A stretch of 64,000 nt of DNA from Sabellastarte sp. h YS-2021 (taxonomy: Eukaryota; Annelida; Polychaeta; Sabellida; Sabellidae). The translations under genes were made by a program, and so were the position numbers. The DNA lies in NCBI GenBank assembly GCA_964017235.1, contig OZ024935.1:1922001-1986000 (forward strand). Direction: 5' to 3'. The notes below the pieces were generated by a model. That model saw only the letters and a program-made list of their open reading frames with translations. It did no database searches and was not told where the DNA came from. Below, piece by piece: positions 1-10,960 of this stretch; positions within the stretch are counted from its first letter, which is position 1; every line of letters begins with the position of its first letter.

Positions 1-427
1 GCAAAAATTTTTAACCCATTTGTATGGCCTATTTTACATAACAAGAGAAAAAAATAAACTTTTCTGATTTTAGCTCCAATTAAAAGATAGTTTACTGACC
101 ACAGTTTCACTGAAAAGGACTTGACTGTGTACATAGGCTAAATGATATTTCTAAAAAGGAAGGACTACATAGAAGCCACCATGCCTTTTTAAAATAATCA
201 TTCCTTCTGAAGTGGCTTACTGATCACTAGAAAGCACTCACAGAGTGCAGACCTCCACCTTGTGGATGTTCCACAAATTTAGGATTTTTTTTGGATCAAG
301 AATAGCATCTGGATCTTTCCATCAATACAATCACACCAAAATATATACAGTTATGTTCATTGCTTCTGTAGTAATGACAAACACAAATAAACTTGCAAAT
401 TTAATAAGTAAATTAAATTTTTATAAG
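1..427. other. No gene seen; AT-rich flank of the DIRS element
   Basis: AT-rich sequence with no supported coding region. The part around 221-320 (AAAGCACTCACAGAGTGCAG, then a TTTAGGATTTT-like stretch) loosely resembles segments near 10.4 kb and 11.4 kb, so it is probably an old dispersed repeat. The short frame at 245-457 runs into the DIRS terminal repeat and has no recognisable domain. Confidence 0.4.
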
Positions 428-617
428 TTAATGCCCTATCCAATGGACAATTGCTAATCCGGTTGGCGCAGACCGGCCTGCCAAACAATAGAAAAAGTCA
501 TCTTATATGAGCGCATAATGCCCTCACAAGCTGGCCAGTCCCACTGTGCACTCGCCAGATGGCGTGTCGTACTTCCTTGCTGTCTAGGCAACATGACGTC
601 ATAGCATCTTTTTCGTT
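428..617. repeat. DIRS right inverted terminal repeat
   Basis: About 190 bp that match 8838-9030 in reverse complement with scattered mismatches. Shared blocks include CCTATCCAATGGACAATTGC, CTTATATGAGCGCATAATGC, ACTCGCCAGATGGCGTGTC and AGCATCTTTTTCGTT. This is the 3' end of the minus-strand element. Similarity stops just inside position 617. Confidence 0.92.
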
Positions 618-687
618 GTCTAAACCTATGAAGGCCCTAGTAAGGCCCTAGTAAGTTGATAGCGGGGCCGGTAGGGAGGGTCTTGTG

Positions 688-772
688 TGTCCATTGGATA
701 GGGTATTAACTTTACTTATTAAATTTCCAATTTTATTGCATTAATACATCCTATCCAATGGACAATTGCTAA
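688..772. repeat. DIRS internal complementary region
   Basis: This block lies just inside the right terminal repeat and carries the outermost sequence of both ends. TGTCCATTGGATAGGG at 688-703, followed by TATTAAC, is the reverse complement of the right outer end (about 428-450). Positions 733-772 (TTTATTGC, then CCTATCCAATGGACAATTGC) are the reverse complement of the left outer end (about 8998-9037). In DIRS-1 such a region is thought to template the joining of the ends during circle formation. Its position beside the right repeat is the one expected for the family. Confidence 0.82.
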
Positions 773-1120
773 ACAACTACCGCTTGGACGGTGGGTAAAT
801 TACTAGGGACTTAAGTGAACTCATAATATAAGTAACAAAAATTATTTTATCCAGGCCTGGGTAGACCCTTAGGCCAAGAAACCCTTAAGGCCAAAGTCGG
901 TCGACAGAGACCGGTTAACCGGTCCAAACCGAATTGCCCCCCCCTTTGTAGCAGACCTGCTCTGAGGTAGGGGAAGAGAGGGATGAGTTCAGTTCCAAGA
1001 AATAAACCTCCCGAAGGAGGCATGTCACAGTTTTTTTTTTGTTTTTTTTTAAACTATATCTACAATACATATACAATTGTACACTATTTAAATATGTGCA
1101 GATCTCCCCTAAGTTCTGGA
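773..1120. other. DIRS 3' untranslated region
   Basis: Non-coding part of the DIRS element between the end of the recombinase frame and the internal complementary region. It holds a palindrome-like GACCGGTTAACCGGTC at 911-926 and a long T tract at about 1030-1050. No coding sequence is seen. Confidence 0.6.
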
Positions 1121-2154
1121 TTACTGGTGGATCTGCTGAGCAGCCACTACTGGACCCAGATGGTAGAACTCTGAATCAGCCCAAGCCACATCCTTCAGGT
1201 AAAATTGTGTGAAGGTGTTGTGTGATTTTCAATGGCAGGCTGATAAGATCTGCTCTAAAGATATTCCAGACTGGAATGCTTTAGAAGCCGCAAAGGCCCT
1301 AACATCATGGGCTTTAACCTGATGTAAAGAGTGGGCCTCGTGATCAGACAGCTCATAGCATAGGATCACAGTTTGCTTGATCCAAGAGGAGATTGTGGCA
1401 GGTGAGATGTACTTGTCAAAACCTCTCTTAATTCTGCCTGAGGCCTGAGGTCCTGTCCAAATAGTAGCGCAAAGCTCTGACCGGACAGAGGAACCTGTCA
1501 GACTTGAGGGACCTATCCAGGGTTGGGGCCAGGGCCGGTATAACCACTGGTGCCACACTATCAGGACCCTCCTTGGCTAGCTGATTTGCTAGGTGAGGGA
1601 TACAGACACTTTTGACCAGTCAGATTGGTGTCTGATGTTCTTGTTTTGCCAAGCATGAATCTCACTTCTGCGCTTGCCCGAACCCAGGGCTAAGAGGAAG
1701 ACTGTCTTGAAGGTCAAGTGTTTTAGGGACGCCTGTCTTATGGGTTCAAAGGGGCCTTTGTTAACTGGTGCAAGACCAGGGATAGATTCCAGGAAGGAAT
1801 ACCCTGCCTACCCTTGGGGCGATCTCTATGGAAACTATCCAAAAGATGAGTGAGATTTTCATCTTTGCTGATGTTGAGGGGCAAGTTCCCCAGTTTATCA
1901 GCAATGGCTGACCTGTAACCATCAATGGTGCTGGGCTGTAACTTCTTGTCCTGAAAAAGGTACATGAGGAAGTCAGCAATAGCCTTTACAGGGTGTGCCC
2001 TGAAGTCCACCTGATTACCGAGGCACCATTTTGTAAAAATGGACCACTTTGCTTCATAGACTGATCTGGTGGATCCTCTCTGAGGAGCCTCAATTCTTGC
2101 CGCCACTGCCTCAGAGAAGCCCTGCTCTTTGATTGCTGAGGCTCTAGGAGCCAA
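1121..2154 (-). pseudogene. DIRS tyrosine recombinase, broken
   Basis: Tyrosine recombinase frame of the DIRS element, read from 2154 down to a TAA at 1121-1123. The N-terminal core-binding part (1738-2154) contains RSVYEAKWSIFTKWC, KAIADFLMYLF and STIDGYRSAIADKLG. A frameshift at about 1740 moves the frame to one with KHLTFKTVFLLALGSGKRRS, the helix region with the first catalytic Arg. Another shift and stop follow near 1590, then the frame resumes at 1558. The catalytic domain has KAHDVRAFAASKAF (the H-x-x-R block) and EQILSACH. TGA at 1229-1231 then replaces the Trp codon usually found before KSHNTFTQFY, which holds the likely nucleophile Tyr. The last 35 codons, including that Tyr, lie beyond the stop. 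The frame overlaps the end of the pol frame by about 170 nt. Confidence 0.87.
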
Positions 2155-3649
2155 GCATGAAGGTTTAGATTTGACAGATTCCTGTGAGGAGTATGATTAA
2201 ATGGTTGGGTTAGCAGGTTGGGCAAGTGGGGAAGGCTCAGAGGGATTTGGCTGGACATTGTCACCAGGTCCCAGAACCAAGGCATGTTAGGCCACCCCGG
2301 AGCAATCAGAATGATTGTGTGGCATGAGCTGTTGTGTAGTTTTTCCACTACTTTGCCCAAGATGGCTACTGGGGGAAAGGCATATGGGTCCAGATCCTCC
2401 CATGGCAGGCTGAAGGCGTCCACTGCCCAAGCCAAGGGGTCGGGCACTGGGGAAACAAACTGGTTCAGCTTGTTGTTGAATCTTGTGGCAAATACATCGA
2501 CTTGTGGCGTGTGCCACCTGTCGCATATTGCCTGGAATACCTCTGGGAGGAGAGACCACTCTGTTTGAATAATTTGGCCCAGTCTGGATAGTTTGTCTGC
2601 CACCACATTCAGGCGCCCTGAAATGTGCCGGGCCTTGAGGGTAACCTGTTTCCTGGTGCACCAGGTCAGTATCCTCCACAGAAGGACACACAACGGGCCC
2701 GACCTCATCCCCCCTTCCTTGTTTATGTAGGAAACCACTGTAGTATTGTCCGTGGCTATTAGGACTATGTTGTTCTGGCAAAGGTTTTGGAACTCCTTTA
2801 GAGCCAGAAAAACTGCCTTTAGTTCCAAGTAATTGATATGCAGCTTGGTTTCTGGAAGGGACCAAGTTCCCCTTGCCAGTGTGCTCGTCTAAGTGAGTGC
2901 CCCAGCCTTCTATTGAGGCATCTGTAAACAGTTACAGAGCATGTTTTAGTGGGTGTAAAGGTTGCCCTTGGAGCACATTGCTTTCCTCCAGCCACCACCT
3001 TAGATGTGGATGGATTGATTTGGGGACTGGTATTATTTTCTCCAGTGACTCGGGGATCCTCCAATTGTTTTTGAGGTGCCACTGAATGGGCCTCATGTGG
3101 AGTCGTCCCAAGTGAACCTGTTTTTCTGTAGCTGTCAGCAACCCTATGAGGGACATCCACTGACGGACCGGGCAAGTCAGTCTGGTTAACAGGCTTCTGA
3201 TTTTCAATGACTTGCTTGGGGACCAATTCTGACTTTTCCTTGTTGACTAACCAACCTAAATCCTGACAAAGAGCTACCAGAGTGTGGGTATGCTGAAGAC
3301 AGGTGTGGTGGGACTTTGCCCAGACCAACCAGTCGTCGAGGTACTGGTGGATCCTTATACCTTTCTGTAATGCCATTAGTTTGACCTCCTTGGTCACTAC
3401 AGTGAACTCCAGAGGAGCTGTCAATAGACCAAACGGAAGGGCCTTGAACTGATATGTTTGACCTTGAACATGGAATCTGAGATACTTTCTTGACATAGGC
3501 TGAATGGGTATGTGGCAGTAGGCGTCCTTGAAGTCAATGGACGTTACCCACTCCCCTGTTTGCAGGGAGGTTCGGATAGTTTCTGGAGTTTCCATTTTGA
3601 ATTTTGCCGCCTTGAGGAAAGTCTTGAGATTGCTCAGATCGAGGATAGG
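1986..3649 (-). pseudogene. DIRS pol: reverse transcriptase, RNase H, methyltransferase-like region
   Basis: Continuation of pol after a TGA at 3650-3652. The reverse transcriptase core shows VTSIDFKDAYCHIPI (catalytic Asp), KALPFGLLTAP and HQYLDDWLVWA, the DIRS form of the YxDD box. A frameshift near 3200 moves coding to the frame with RLTCPVRQWMSLIGLL. RNase H begins at a TAA (near 2932) directly before LFTDAS, where Gln is usual; after another frameshift near 2830 come ELKAVFLALKEF, LIATDNTTVVSYIN and NVVADKLSRL, giving the expected acidic residues. The C-terminal part (PLAWAVDAFSLPWEDLDPYA, APGWPNMPWFWDL) resembles the methyltransferase-like module reported in DIRS pol proteins; I give that assignment moderate trust. 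The two stops and the frameshifts make it a pseudogene. Confidence 0.9.
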
Positions 3650-5757
3650 TCACCACTTGTTGTTGGGTTTTGGGAATAAAAATAGTCGGTTGTAAAACCC
3701 CAGTGAAGACTGATTGTGGACCAACTCTGCTGCATTTTTGTTTGTAAGCTGATACAATGCCTCTATCAGGTTGGGGTTTCTGTGAGGATGTACAAAGCAA
3801 CTGACAACTCTTGGAGACCTGGTCAAATTTGGTCTGGTCTGAAAGGGTAGTGTGTAGCCCGCTCTCAACATTTGAACTACCTTTGGACTTGCCCCAAGGG
3901 CGTCCCAAGTTTCCCAAAACTGACTCAGTCGAGCCCCTACAGGAAAATTGGGTACAACATTTGGTACAGGTCTGACAGAACACGAATGATCTACACAAAA
4001 AGCATTGTTCACATACTTTAATGACTGTTTTGATGGTACAAAGACTGGACTTATGTCTTTCTTTTGTGGCTGCCCTTTGACCAAAGGTACAAGACCTACA
4101 ACACCAGAATTTACAACTACTGACAGTTTTTGACTGTTGTGAGAAGATTTTAGAACATTTAACAAGTCTGTTGGCTTCACAGATTTTGTCCCGGGGTCTA
4201 GGCTTTTTAACAGGACATTTAAACAGTAATTGTCATTTAAAAGAAGCCTGACCCCGGGCAGGTCGCGATGAATACTTGTTGGCCTGGGTCCTGTTTTTCT
4301 TCTTACTGAACTGACCAATATTTTCCAGGCTGGCTTCCCAGACTTGGCTTCATAATGCTTGTCTGGTTTCTTGTAAGGATGGTAACGATTATCCTTGTGA
4401 ACTGAGGAACTAGCATGAGTGCGACCCCTGTCTTCAAACTTTGAAATATCCTCCTCAGCTTTCTTCAGGATGTGGTCTGGAAACAGGGTAGGAATTTCCA
4501 GTGGAGCCTGGCGTAACGCGGCCAATGTATCCTGTTTAATTCCAGCTTTTGTGTGTGCCAGATAAGCATCCCTGTGAGCTAAGGTGATGTTGTACATACT
4601 AACAAATGCAAAGTCCGACAAATGTTCCATCGTCTTGGCCATACATTGAGAGATGGAGGAATTGAAGTGCATAAGGTACTGTAGTTCCTCCGTAGCTATA
4701 CCGACCTTACTGACCGACTTGCCTTTTGACTGTTCAGATTGAATAACCTTTAATTGGTCGGTCATATCCTTCTGTACCTTGTTTATACATCTACTCAGTC
4801 CAGCAGCTTGGTTGCAACCATATGTAGCTTCACGAGTACTCCTTTCCCACCTTCGAAGGGTGTCCTGTGAGATGGTACGAGATGTTGGGGTAGGCGAAGT
4901 TATACCTGAAGACCTGGCAATCCTACTATATGAACTGTTGAGCTTAGCCACATCACAGTGCCAGAAGGCGACGGATCCAGTAGGCTTATCCTGACTTGGG
5001 TGTAAGCCATACCATTTGACTTTAGATTTTGCAGGTTTAACAAAGTGATTCCGCTGCAGTCCACCGGACTCAGAACTTTTGGAGGGATATCCTTGAACCA
5101 GAGTTACATTGAGTTTGTCCATCTTACGACATAGCCAGTCGTCAGTGGGTAAATTGACACTTATCTTTCCTGCTGGTTGTTGTTTAGGGGCAATAAAGGG
5201 GTTATCCTCTGCATTTGAAGATGTAGAGTCAATATCAGGGATGTGTGACCAGCCCATATAAGATCTTATTCCCCTCATAGTTTCACGGTATGTCTGTTCT
5301 TCTGATAAGGTCTGGTCTGTATCAGTGAGAGAAAAGTCCTGTTCCAAATAAGACAGTTCACCTTCTTCAGGATGTCCGGACACATTAACAACTGAACCGG
5401 CCTCAGAGGGGGAGTCAGTGTCCATATCCGAATCTGACAGGTGCTGAGAAGGATCTGATCCGGAAGTACCGACCTTCTGTTGGCCTGAAGGGTCGGTGGG
5501 TACCTGGTTGGTAGCTGAAGGTCGGTGAGAAGACAGAGGTTGGTCTGAAGACAGAGGAAGTGGAGATTTTGGTCGGTTGGTTGGTGGAGCAGGCTCAAAG
5601 AAGGGTTCTGAAGAGTGAGAAATCCCTGCTGGTGGAGCCGTGACAGGTGTAACCTTCACTTGTTGAAAAGACGGTTCAGTCTGAGAGAGGGATTTTGACA
5701 GTAACATGGCTTCTAACCGACTGAATCTTTCTTTCTTATCTACACTATCTGATTTTT
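3650..5757 (-). pseudogene. DIRS gag-like protein fused to start of pol
   Basis: A 685-codon open frame from ATG at 5707 to TGA at 3650. The frame is open upstream of that ATG to about 5757 (codons for KERFSRLEAM), where the LINE junction cuts it, so the true start is probably lost. The first half is Ser/Pro/Gln-rich and acidic, as in DIRS gag proteins. The middle has gag-like helices (LQYLMHFNSSISQCMAKTME). The last 150 residues are pol: FPVGARLSQFWETWDALGAS, then GFYNRLFLFPKPNNKW, just before the reverse transcriptase core. The stop falls where Arg is usual, so CGA to TGA is the likely change. Gag and pol sharing one frame is slightly unusual for DIRS, which normally has overlapping frames. 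Confidence 0.82.
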
Positions 5758-5766
5758 AATGTCTAC

Positions 5767-8584
5767 ATGCCCTGTGATGGGTCTCTGAAAGCACAGGAAG
5801 ACTTTGAATTAGTGCTAGCAGAGATTGCAAGCTGTTGTAACTACCTGGAGCATCATGCTGCTATTATTGGAGGAGACTTCAACATGGACCTTTCTCGTTG
5901 CTCATCTTGTCATACTAAACTTGCCACTGATTTCTTGCTGAGACACTCTTTCCATCTGCCACACAATACCTCCTGTGTAGACTATACTTTTGAAAGCAAA
6001 TCTAATGGTGAAAAATCTTGGATTGATCACTTTTTTGTATCAGACATTTTAAAAGAGCACACAAGGCAGTACAACACTCGTCATGATGGCCACAACACCT
6101 CTGATCACCTTCCACTGTTTCTGACCTTTGATATAATCTCTCAGAAAGAAGCCAATACTTCAAACAAAGCAAGCTTTGAACCAAAGCCTTTGTGGGCTCT
6201 TGCTTCTGCTGACAATATCAGCTGTTATAGATCAGATTTAGACAAAGTTTTATCAGAGTGGACCCTTTCACACAGCCTTCTACATTGTGAAGATGCTACA
6301 TGTGTCAAAGCTGATCATATCACTGACATAAATAATCTGCATGATCATATTATCCATGCTTGTATCTCTTCTAGTTCTGCAAATATTCCCTTATCGCGTA
6401 AACCACCACAAAGAAATATTTTGCCTGGCTGGAATGATCATGTTAAACCTCACCGTGAGAGAGCAATTCTCTGGCACAACATCTGGAAGAGTTTGGGTTC
6501 TCCACAACAGGGCACAATTGCAAACATACGCCGTACAACAAGAACTCAATACCACAGGGTTGTGAAACAGCTCAAAAGAAATCAGGACTCGATTTGTATG
6601 TCCAAAGCTGCAAATGCTTTAAAGTCTAACAAAGTCACTAACCTGTGGAAAAGTATAAAAAATTTCTGCTCTAGAAATTTAACACCCTCTGAGTGTGTGG
6701 ATGGAATCAAAGGGGGCAAAAACATAGCACATCTATTCAAATCAAAATATGAGAATCTGTTCAGTAGTGTTCCTTCATGCCAGACAGATTTAGCCAATAT
6801 AGCAGTTGACATTGAGAATAGAGTCAAAACACAATGTTCCAGATCATGTTGCTACAGTCAACATTTTATTGGTGTATATGACATTAAACATGCAATAAAA
6901 CAGCTTAAACATGGTAAACACGATGGGCATAATGCAGTGTACAGTGATCATTTTATATATGGGTCTCATAGACTATATGTACTGATGGCCCTACTGTTAA
7001 CCAAAATGATCACGCATAATGCTGTTCCTAGTGGATTTCTCCAATCAGTGTTAATACCAATACCCAAAGACAAATCTAAAGCACTAACTAACTCCAAAAA
7101 CTATCGTGCCATTGCTATGGGTAGCACACTGGGAAAAATATTAGATATATGCCTTCTTAACTTACATGGAAATATCCTGGACACAAACAATCTCCAGTTT
7201 GGATTTAAAAGGAACCACTCTGCAAGTCAATGCACATTTGCTGTAAAGGAAGTGATACAATATTATAACAGCAAAAAATCCAACGTCCATGTTATGCTTT
7301 TGGATGCAAGTCAAGCTTTTGACAGGGTGAGCTATGCAGTTCTTTTCAGAAAGCTCCTGGATCGTGGTCTCTGTGCTGTTGTTTGTAGGATACTACTGCA
7401 CTTGTATACCTACCAAATCATGTATATTAAGTGGGCTGGTTGTCTGTCTGAACATTTCTGTGTTATGAATGGTGTAAGGCAAGGAGGAGTTCTGTCACCC
7501 ACTCTTTTTGCTGTGTATTTGAATTGCTTGTTTCACCTATTTGTCAACAACAAAGTTGGATGCCATATTGGACATGTTTACACGGGAGCATTCGGATATG
7601 CTGATGACATCATATTATTGGCACCATCCAAATCCGCACTTAACAGAATGTTGGACCTTGCTAAGGACTATGCTGTATCACATGATATTATATTTAATGC
7701 AAGTAAATGTAAATATTTAGTATTTGGTGATAATTTATTTCAAGCACATTCAATAAAGTTTAATAATGTGATCATCTCTGCGAGTACATGGGAAAAACAC
7801 TTAGGTAATCACTTAGATGCCAGTAACAGTGACAGGCACATCAGTGAAGCTACTCACTTGTTATACTTCAGAGTTAACTCAATGATGCATAAATTCAGCT
7901 CAGCGGCATCTGACTTGAAGTACTTTCTTTTCAAATCATACTGCATGTCCTTATATGGATGTCAACTTTGGAATTTTGAATCTGTCTGTGTCAATAAGTT
8001 CTATGTTGCGTGGCGTAAGTGCTGTCGACGTTTATTGGATGTTCCTTATAAAACCCACTCAGGCCTTGTTCACTTGCTGTGTGATGATGAAGATGTTGAC
8101 GTTCAGTTGCATTGTAGACAGTTAAAATTCATTAAAAACTGTCTTAACAGTGAAAACACCATCATTAGACTCTGTGGTCAGTTAGCCATTAATGGCAGTA
8201 AGTCTGATGTTTCCTGTAGTATCAACCATATCTGTTATCTTTATAACCTTAACAAGTATAGCCTTAACACGAACAATAAGTGTCTCAAAGTCAAAGTTGG
8301 GGTTTTACGTCCCGTTCAACAGCCAGGGTCATATTGGGACAGGTCCTCAGAATTGCCACTTGTGGGACTCGAACCCACAGAGGTGACAGCCTATGATTAG
8401 ATGCCAAACTTGCTAACCACTAGGCCACTGAGGACCTAATAAGTGTCTCAAAGTAAAGCAAGAAAGCAATATACAACGAGCTGGTATCATCAAAGACTTT
8501 ATGAATATGCGTGAAGACATTCTATTAAATACAAAAGACAAATCAAATGTATCTGAAATAATAGAATTTTTGTGCACATCTTAA
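5767..8584 (+). pseudogene. LINE ORF2: AP endonuclease and reverse transcriptase (truncated, SINE-interrupted)
   Basis: Open from 5767 (and in frame upstream to the truncation point: NVYMPCDG) through 8291. The endonuclease part has IIGGDFNMDLSR near residue 40, a WIDHFFVS stretch and TSDHLPLFL, giving the catalytic Asp/Asn and the terminal SDH. Reverse transcriptase follows at about residues 425-670: SVLIPIPKD, VMLLDASQAFDRV, NGVRQGGVLSPTLF and FGYADDIILLAPS. The frame formally ends at 8398-8400 inside the SINE. If the SINE and one 17-bp target copy are disregarded, the same frame resumes at 8455 and ends at TAA 8582-8584, so the SINE alone cut an otherwise open frame. The protein would copy LINE RNA at a nicked target, but the N-terminus is missing. 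Confidence 0.9.
8275..8454 (-). mobile_element. tRNA-derived SINE with 17-bp target duplication
   Basis: The SINE body is 8292-8437 on the minus strand, flanked by perfect 17-bp copies of AATAAGTGTCTCAAAGT at 8275-8291 and 8438-8454. Read on the minus strand it starts with a tRNA-like head: an A-box-like TGGCCTAGTGGTTAGCA and a B-box GGTTCGAGTCCC, the internal RNA polymerase III promoter. The 3' part has AATATGACCCTGGCTGTTGA and ends GACGTAAAACCCC. It is inserted in the LINE ORF2, making it the youngest layer of a three-level nest (SINE in LINE in DIRS). Confidence 0.93.
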
Positions 8585-8776
8585 TATTTATAATCCTTCC
8601 CTCTTTTTTTTTGTTTGTTTGTTTGTCTAGTTACATTACCTGTTGCTAATTGTTTGGGTTTCTTCTTCCTCCTCATTTGCTGCAGAAAAATATTGTTTGT
8701 CATTCAACATTCAGTTATAATATTATGTATTTGCATGTATATATGCAACATAATGAATAAACTTAACTTAACTTAA

Positions 8777-9030
8777 AAGCAAAGTTCCAATAATATAACT
8801 TCAAACAAAAATATCTGTGTGCACAGTTTGAACGCCAAACGAAAAAGATGCTATGACGTCACATTGCCTAGACAGCAAGGAAGTATGACACGCCATCTGG
8901 CGAGTGCACAGCGGGACCGGCTAGCTTGTGAGGGCATTATGCGCTCATATAAGATGACTTTTTCTGCCGTTTGGCTGGCCGGTCTGCGCCAACCGGATTA
9001 GCAATTGTCCATTGGATAGGATGTATTAAC
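8777..9030. repeat. DIRS left inverted terminal repeat (8838-9030) and adjoining leader
   Basis: Reverse-complement partner of 428-617. It forms the 5' end of the minus-strand DIRS. The 60 bp from 8777 to 8837 are leader sequence, cut off from gag by the LINE. The outer end TTAGCAATTGTCCATTGG, followed by ATAGGATGTATTAAC, is the sequence repeated in the internal complementary region at 733-772. Confidence 0.9.
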
Positions 9031-9032
9031 GC

Positions 9033-9276
9033 AATAAAAAGATGATTTAGATTTATTTATTTGTTGTTTTATGTTGCGTTCAACAGCCAGGGTCATATTG
9101 CGATGAGTAGTTTACAGGTGGAGGAAACCAGTGCATACTGCACTGTAAACCACCGGGCATCGGCAAGTAACTACCAACTTTCCAACATGAAGCGCCCTGC
9201 CCGAGATTCGAACCGACAGCCTCAGAGGTTGGAGGCGAAAACTCTAACCACCGAGCCCCCTCAAATAAACAGATGA
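9033..9276 (-). mobile_element. tRNA-derived SINE abutting the DIRS end
   Basis: The SINE body is about 9046-9263, minus strand. Flanks AATAAAAAGATGA (9033-9045) and AATAAACAGATGA (9264-9276) match at 12 of 13 positions and are a likely target duplication. The minus-strand head has a B-box-like GGTTCGAATCTCGGGC, and the tail holds AATATGACCCTGGCTGTTGA. The middle (GTAGTTACTTGCCGATGCCC) matches the longer SINE type at 31.8 and 36.1 kb. Confidence 0.85.
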
Positions 9277-10560
9277 ATGTATGAACCTCAAAACATAACC
9301 TTGTAGAGGTAATAACACAGTGTTTTATTGAAAATGTAGAACAAAAATGCAAACAAGATCACAATGGAGAACATTGTGGCAAGGCTCTTTTTAACGTGAA
9401 ATACATAACGGCTGGTACTTTTGATGTTGTGAAATGATGTTCAACACAGAAATCACTGACGTGTAACATAGTGGAAAACAGATACAGGCTTCAAAAACAG
9501 TGTTTACAACCTCTTTATTTATTACATATTTATTTAGTTACTTAATTACTTTGTTTTGAGTTTTGATTCTGAACAACCAATAAAGTGGAACCATTTTGTA
9601 ATATTTGGTTAACTTCTGATTCTGATAGTTAGAATTACAACAGAAATGAAATTAATTTGGATGAAGAGTAACCTAAATAAGTTACAATAAAATCTGGTCC
9701 TGGCTTGCTATCAATAAAAATAAATGGCTAGTTGTATAACATTGTAATCCTGTGTAAATTACACATGTACATGGCAAAATAACTCCTCTAATATGATCTA
9801 AAAATAGATGTTCTATTACCAGCCTTGTGCCAGGCTAGATTTTTACCAACTAATTATTGTGAGCACTACTGAAGGTCCACTTATCACTTTTCCATACATA
9901 GAGGGCAAACTGATCTATCACTATAAAATCTTGCTTTTGAAGTAAACAGATACTTTGCTTACTGAAAAAGCAAGGATGACCACAATATAGTCTAATCTGC
10001 CATTGCTTCTCCACCTTACCAGGGCCAGCATTGCCCCCCTCCCCTCCCCAATGTTCTTTTTATTTATAGCTGTCAAGAGAGTAACCTTTATATCTTGTGG
10101 TTTCTATCATCTTGATAAACTAGTGTCTGTGTACACTTTTTCAAAGAAGTAAAAGTTTAGTCTAAATACTCATTTTTCCCTTCCACGTGTTACATATATT
10201 TTGCACATAACTAAAAGGAACTGCCCATCTAAAGCTAAAGAGCAGGAAATGGCTTGAAACTAATTCAGAGTACAAATACAAGGAACATTTATTGCACAAA
10301 AATTCTCCCGATTACCTAGAAAAAAAATTTAGGATTATTATTCATTATTTTATCATTCTGCAAACTAGATAGCACACAGAGCACAGGCCTCCTCTTAGGA
10401 GCTTTCCATTAATTCAGGATTTATTGTTCCTTTGTAATGTTATTCACAATTACTCCAAAAGTAATGAGAAGATCTTTATAGCATTTTATATGGCTAGGGC
10501 TATATATCAGATTTTATTCTTGACCCAAAAAGACCTGAAATTTCAGAAATGTTTCCTTAT
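9277..10560. other. No gene seen
   Basis: AT-rich intergenic sequence with stops in all frames at short distance. No known repeat or RNA was recognised. Confidence 0.4.
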
Positions 10561-10589
10561 AGAGGTCTGCACTCTATGAGTGCTTGTTA

Positions 10590-10960
10590 GGTGGGTTGCG
10601 TGTGACCAACCCGCTTATTAGATTGGTGTGTTCGACGTCTGTCCGTCCGTCAACATTTTTGTTTCCAGACTCTAACTCGAAAACGTTTTGTCTGATCGAA
10701 TTCGGACTACCGGCAGATATATCACTGTCATAGCTAGGTTGCTTTCGAAATTCGTGTAATTCTGTCCGTTTGTTTGTCCGTTTTTTGTCTGTCAACATTT
10801 TTGTTTCTGGACTCTAACTCGAAAACGCTTTGTCCAATCGAATTCAAACTTGACAGGAAGATAGATCACCATCATAGCTAAGTTGCTTTTGAATTGGTGT
10901 AATTCTGTTTGTTCGTTTGTCCATTTTTGTCCTTTTTACATTTCTTAGCACGTCTAACAT
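10590..10960. repeat. Two-copy ~142-bp tandem repeat
   Basis: CAACATTTTTGTTT followed by CTCTAACTCGAAAACG occurs at 10651 and again at 10793. The whole unit (GTCTGTCCGT, CAACATTTTT, TAACTCGAAAACG, GATCGAATTC, CATAGCTA, GTTGCTTT) repeats with about 15% visible divergence. The short frame across it on the minus strand is a by-product of the repeat. Confidence 0.75.

Larger units (their letters stand above)
5757..8776 (+). mobile_element. 5'-truncated non-LTR retrotransposon (LINE) inside the DIRS
   Basis: A plus-strand LINE begins within its endonuclease domain at about 5757 and ends in the tandem tail ACTTAACTTAACTTAA after an AATAAA at 8756. Starting mid-gene and ending in a simple repeat is the mark of target-primed reverse transcription stopped early. 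It splits the minus-strand DIRS between left terminal repeat and gag, so it is younger than the DIRS. No clear target duplication is visible. It carries its own later insertion, a SINE at 8292-8437. The clade is not assigned; the long ORF2 with endonuclease and RT fits the I/Jockey/RTE-like part of the LINE tree. Confidence 0.9.
428..9030 (-). mobile_element. DIRS-like tyrosine-recombinase retrotransposon, nested and inactivated
   Basis: A complete but broken DIRS-type element lies on the minus strand. In element order it has a left inverted terminal repeat (8838-9030), a gag-like frame, reverse transcriptase, RNase H, a methyltransferase-like segment, an overlapping tyrosine recombinase frame (1121-2154), an internal complementary region (688-772) and a right inverted repeat (428-617). 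DIRS elements integrate as circles through a tyrosine recombinase, use inverted repeats in place of LTRs, and make no target duplication; none is seen here. A plus-strand LINE (5757-8776) sits between the left repeat and gag. Without it the element is about 5.6 kb, normal for the family. At least three in-frame stops and several frameshifts make it non-autonomous. Confidence 0.92.

Noticed and set aside
1986..2865. Second minus-strand frame 2287-2865 as a separate protein
   Set aside because: It overlaps the RNase H frame and contains only the translated alternative frame of it, apart from the short stretch before the frameshift.
8340..8437. tRNA genes on the minus strand at the SINE heads
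   Set aside because: A and B boxes are present, but the sequences do not close into a full cloverleaf and are followed by SINE bodies and target duplications.
5740..8790. Target duplication of the LINE inside the DIRS
   Set aside because: Sequences flanking 5757 and 8776 were compared and no convincing direct repeat was found. It may be very short, or lost to a deletion at the 5' junction.
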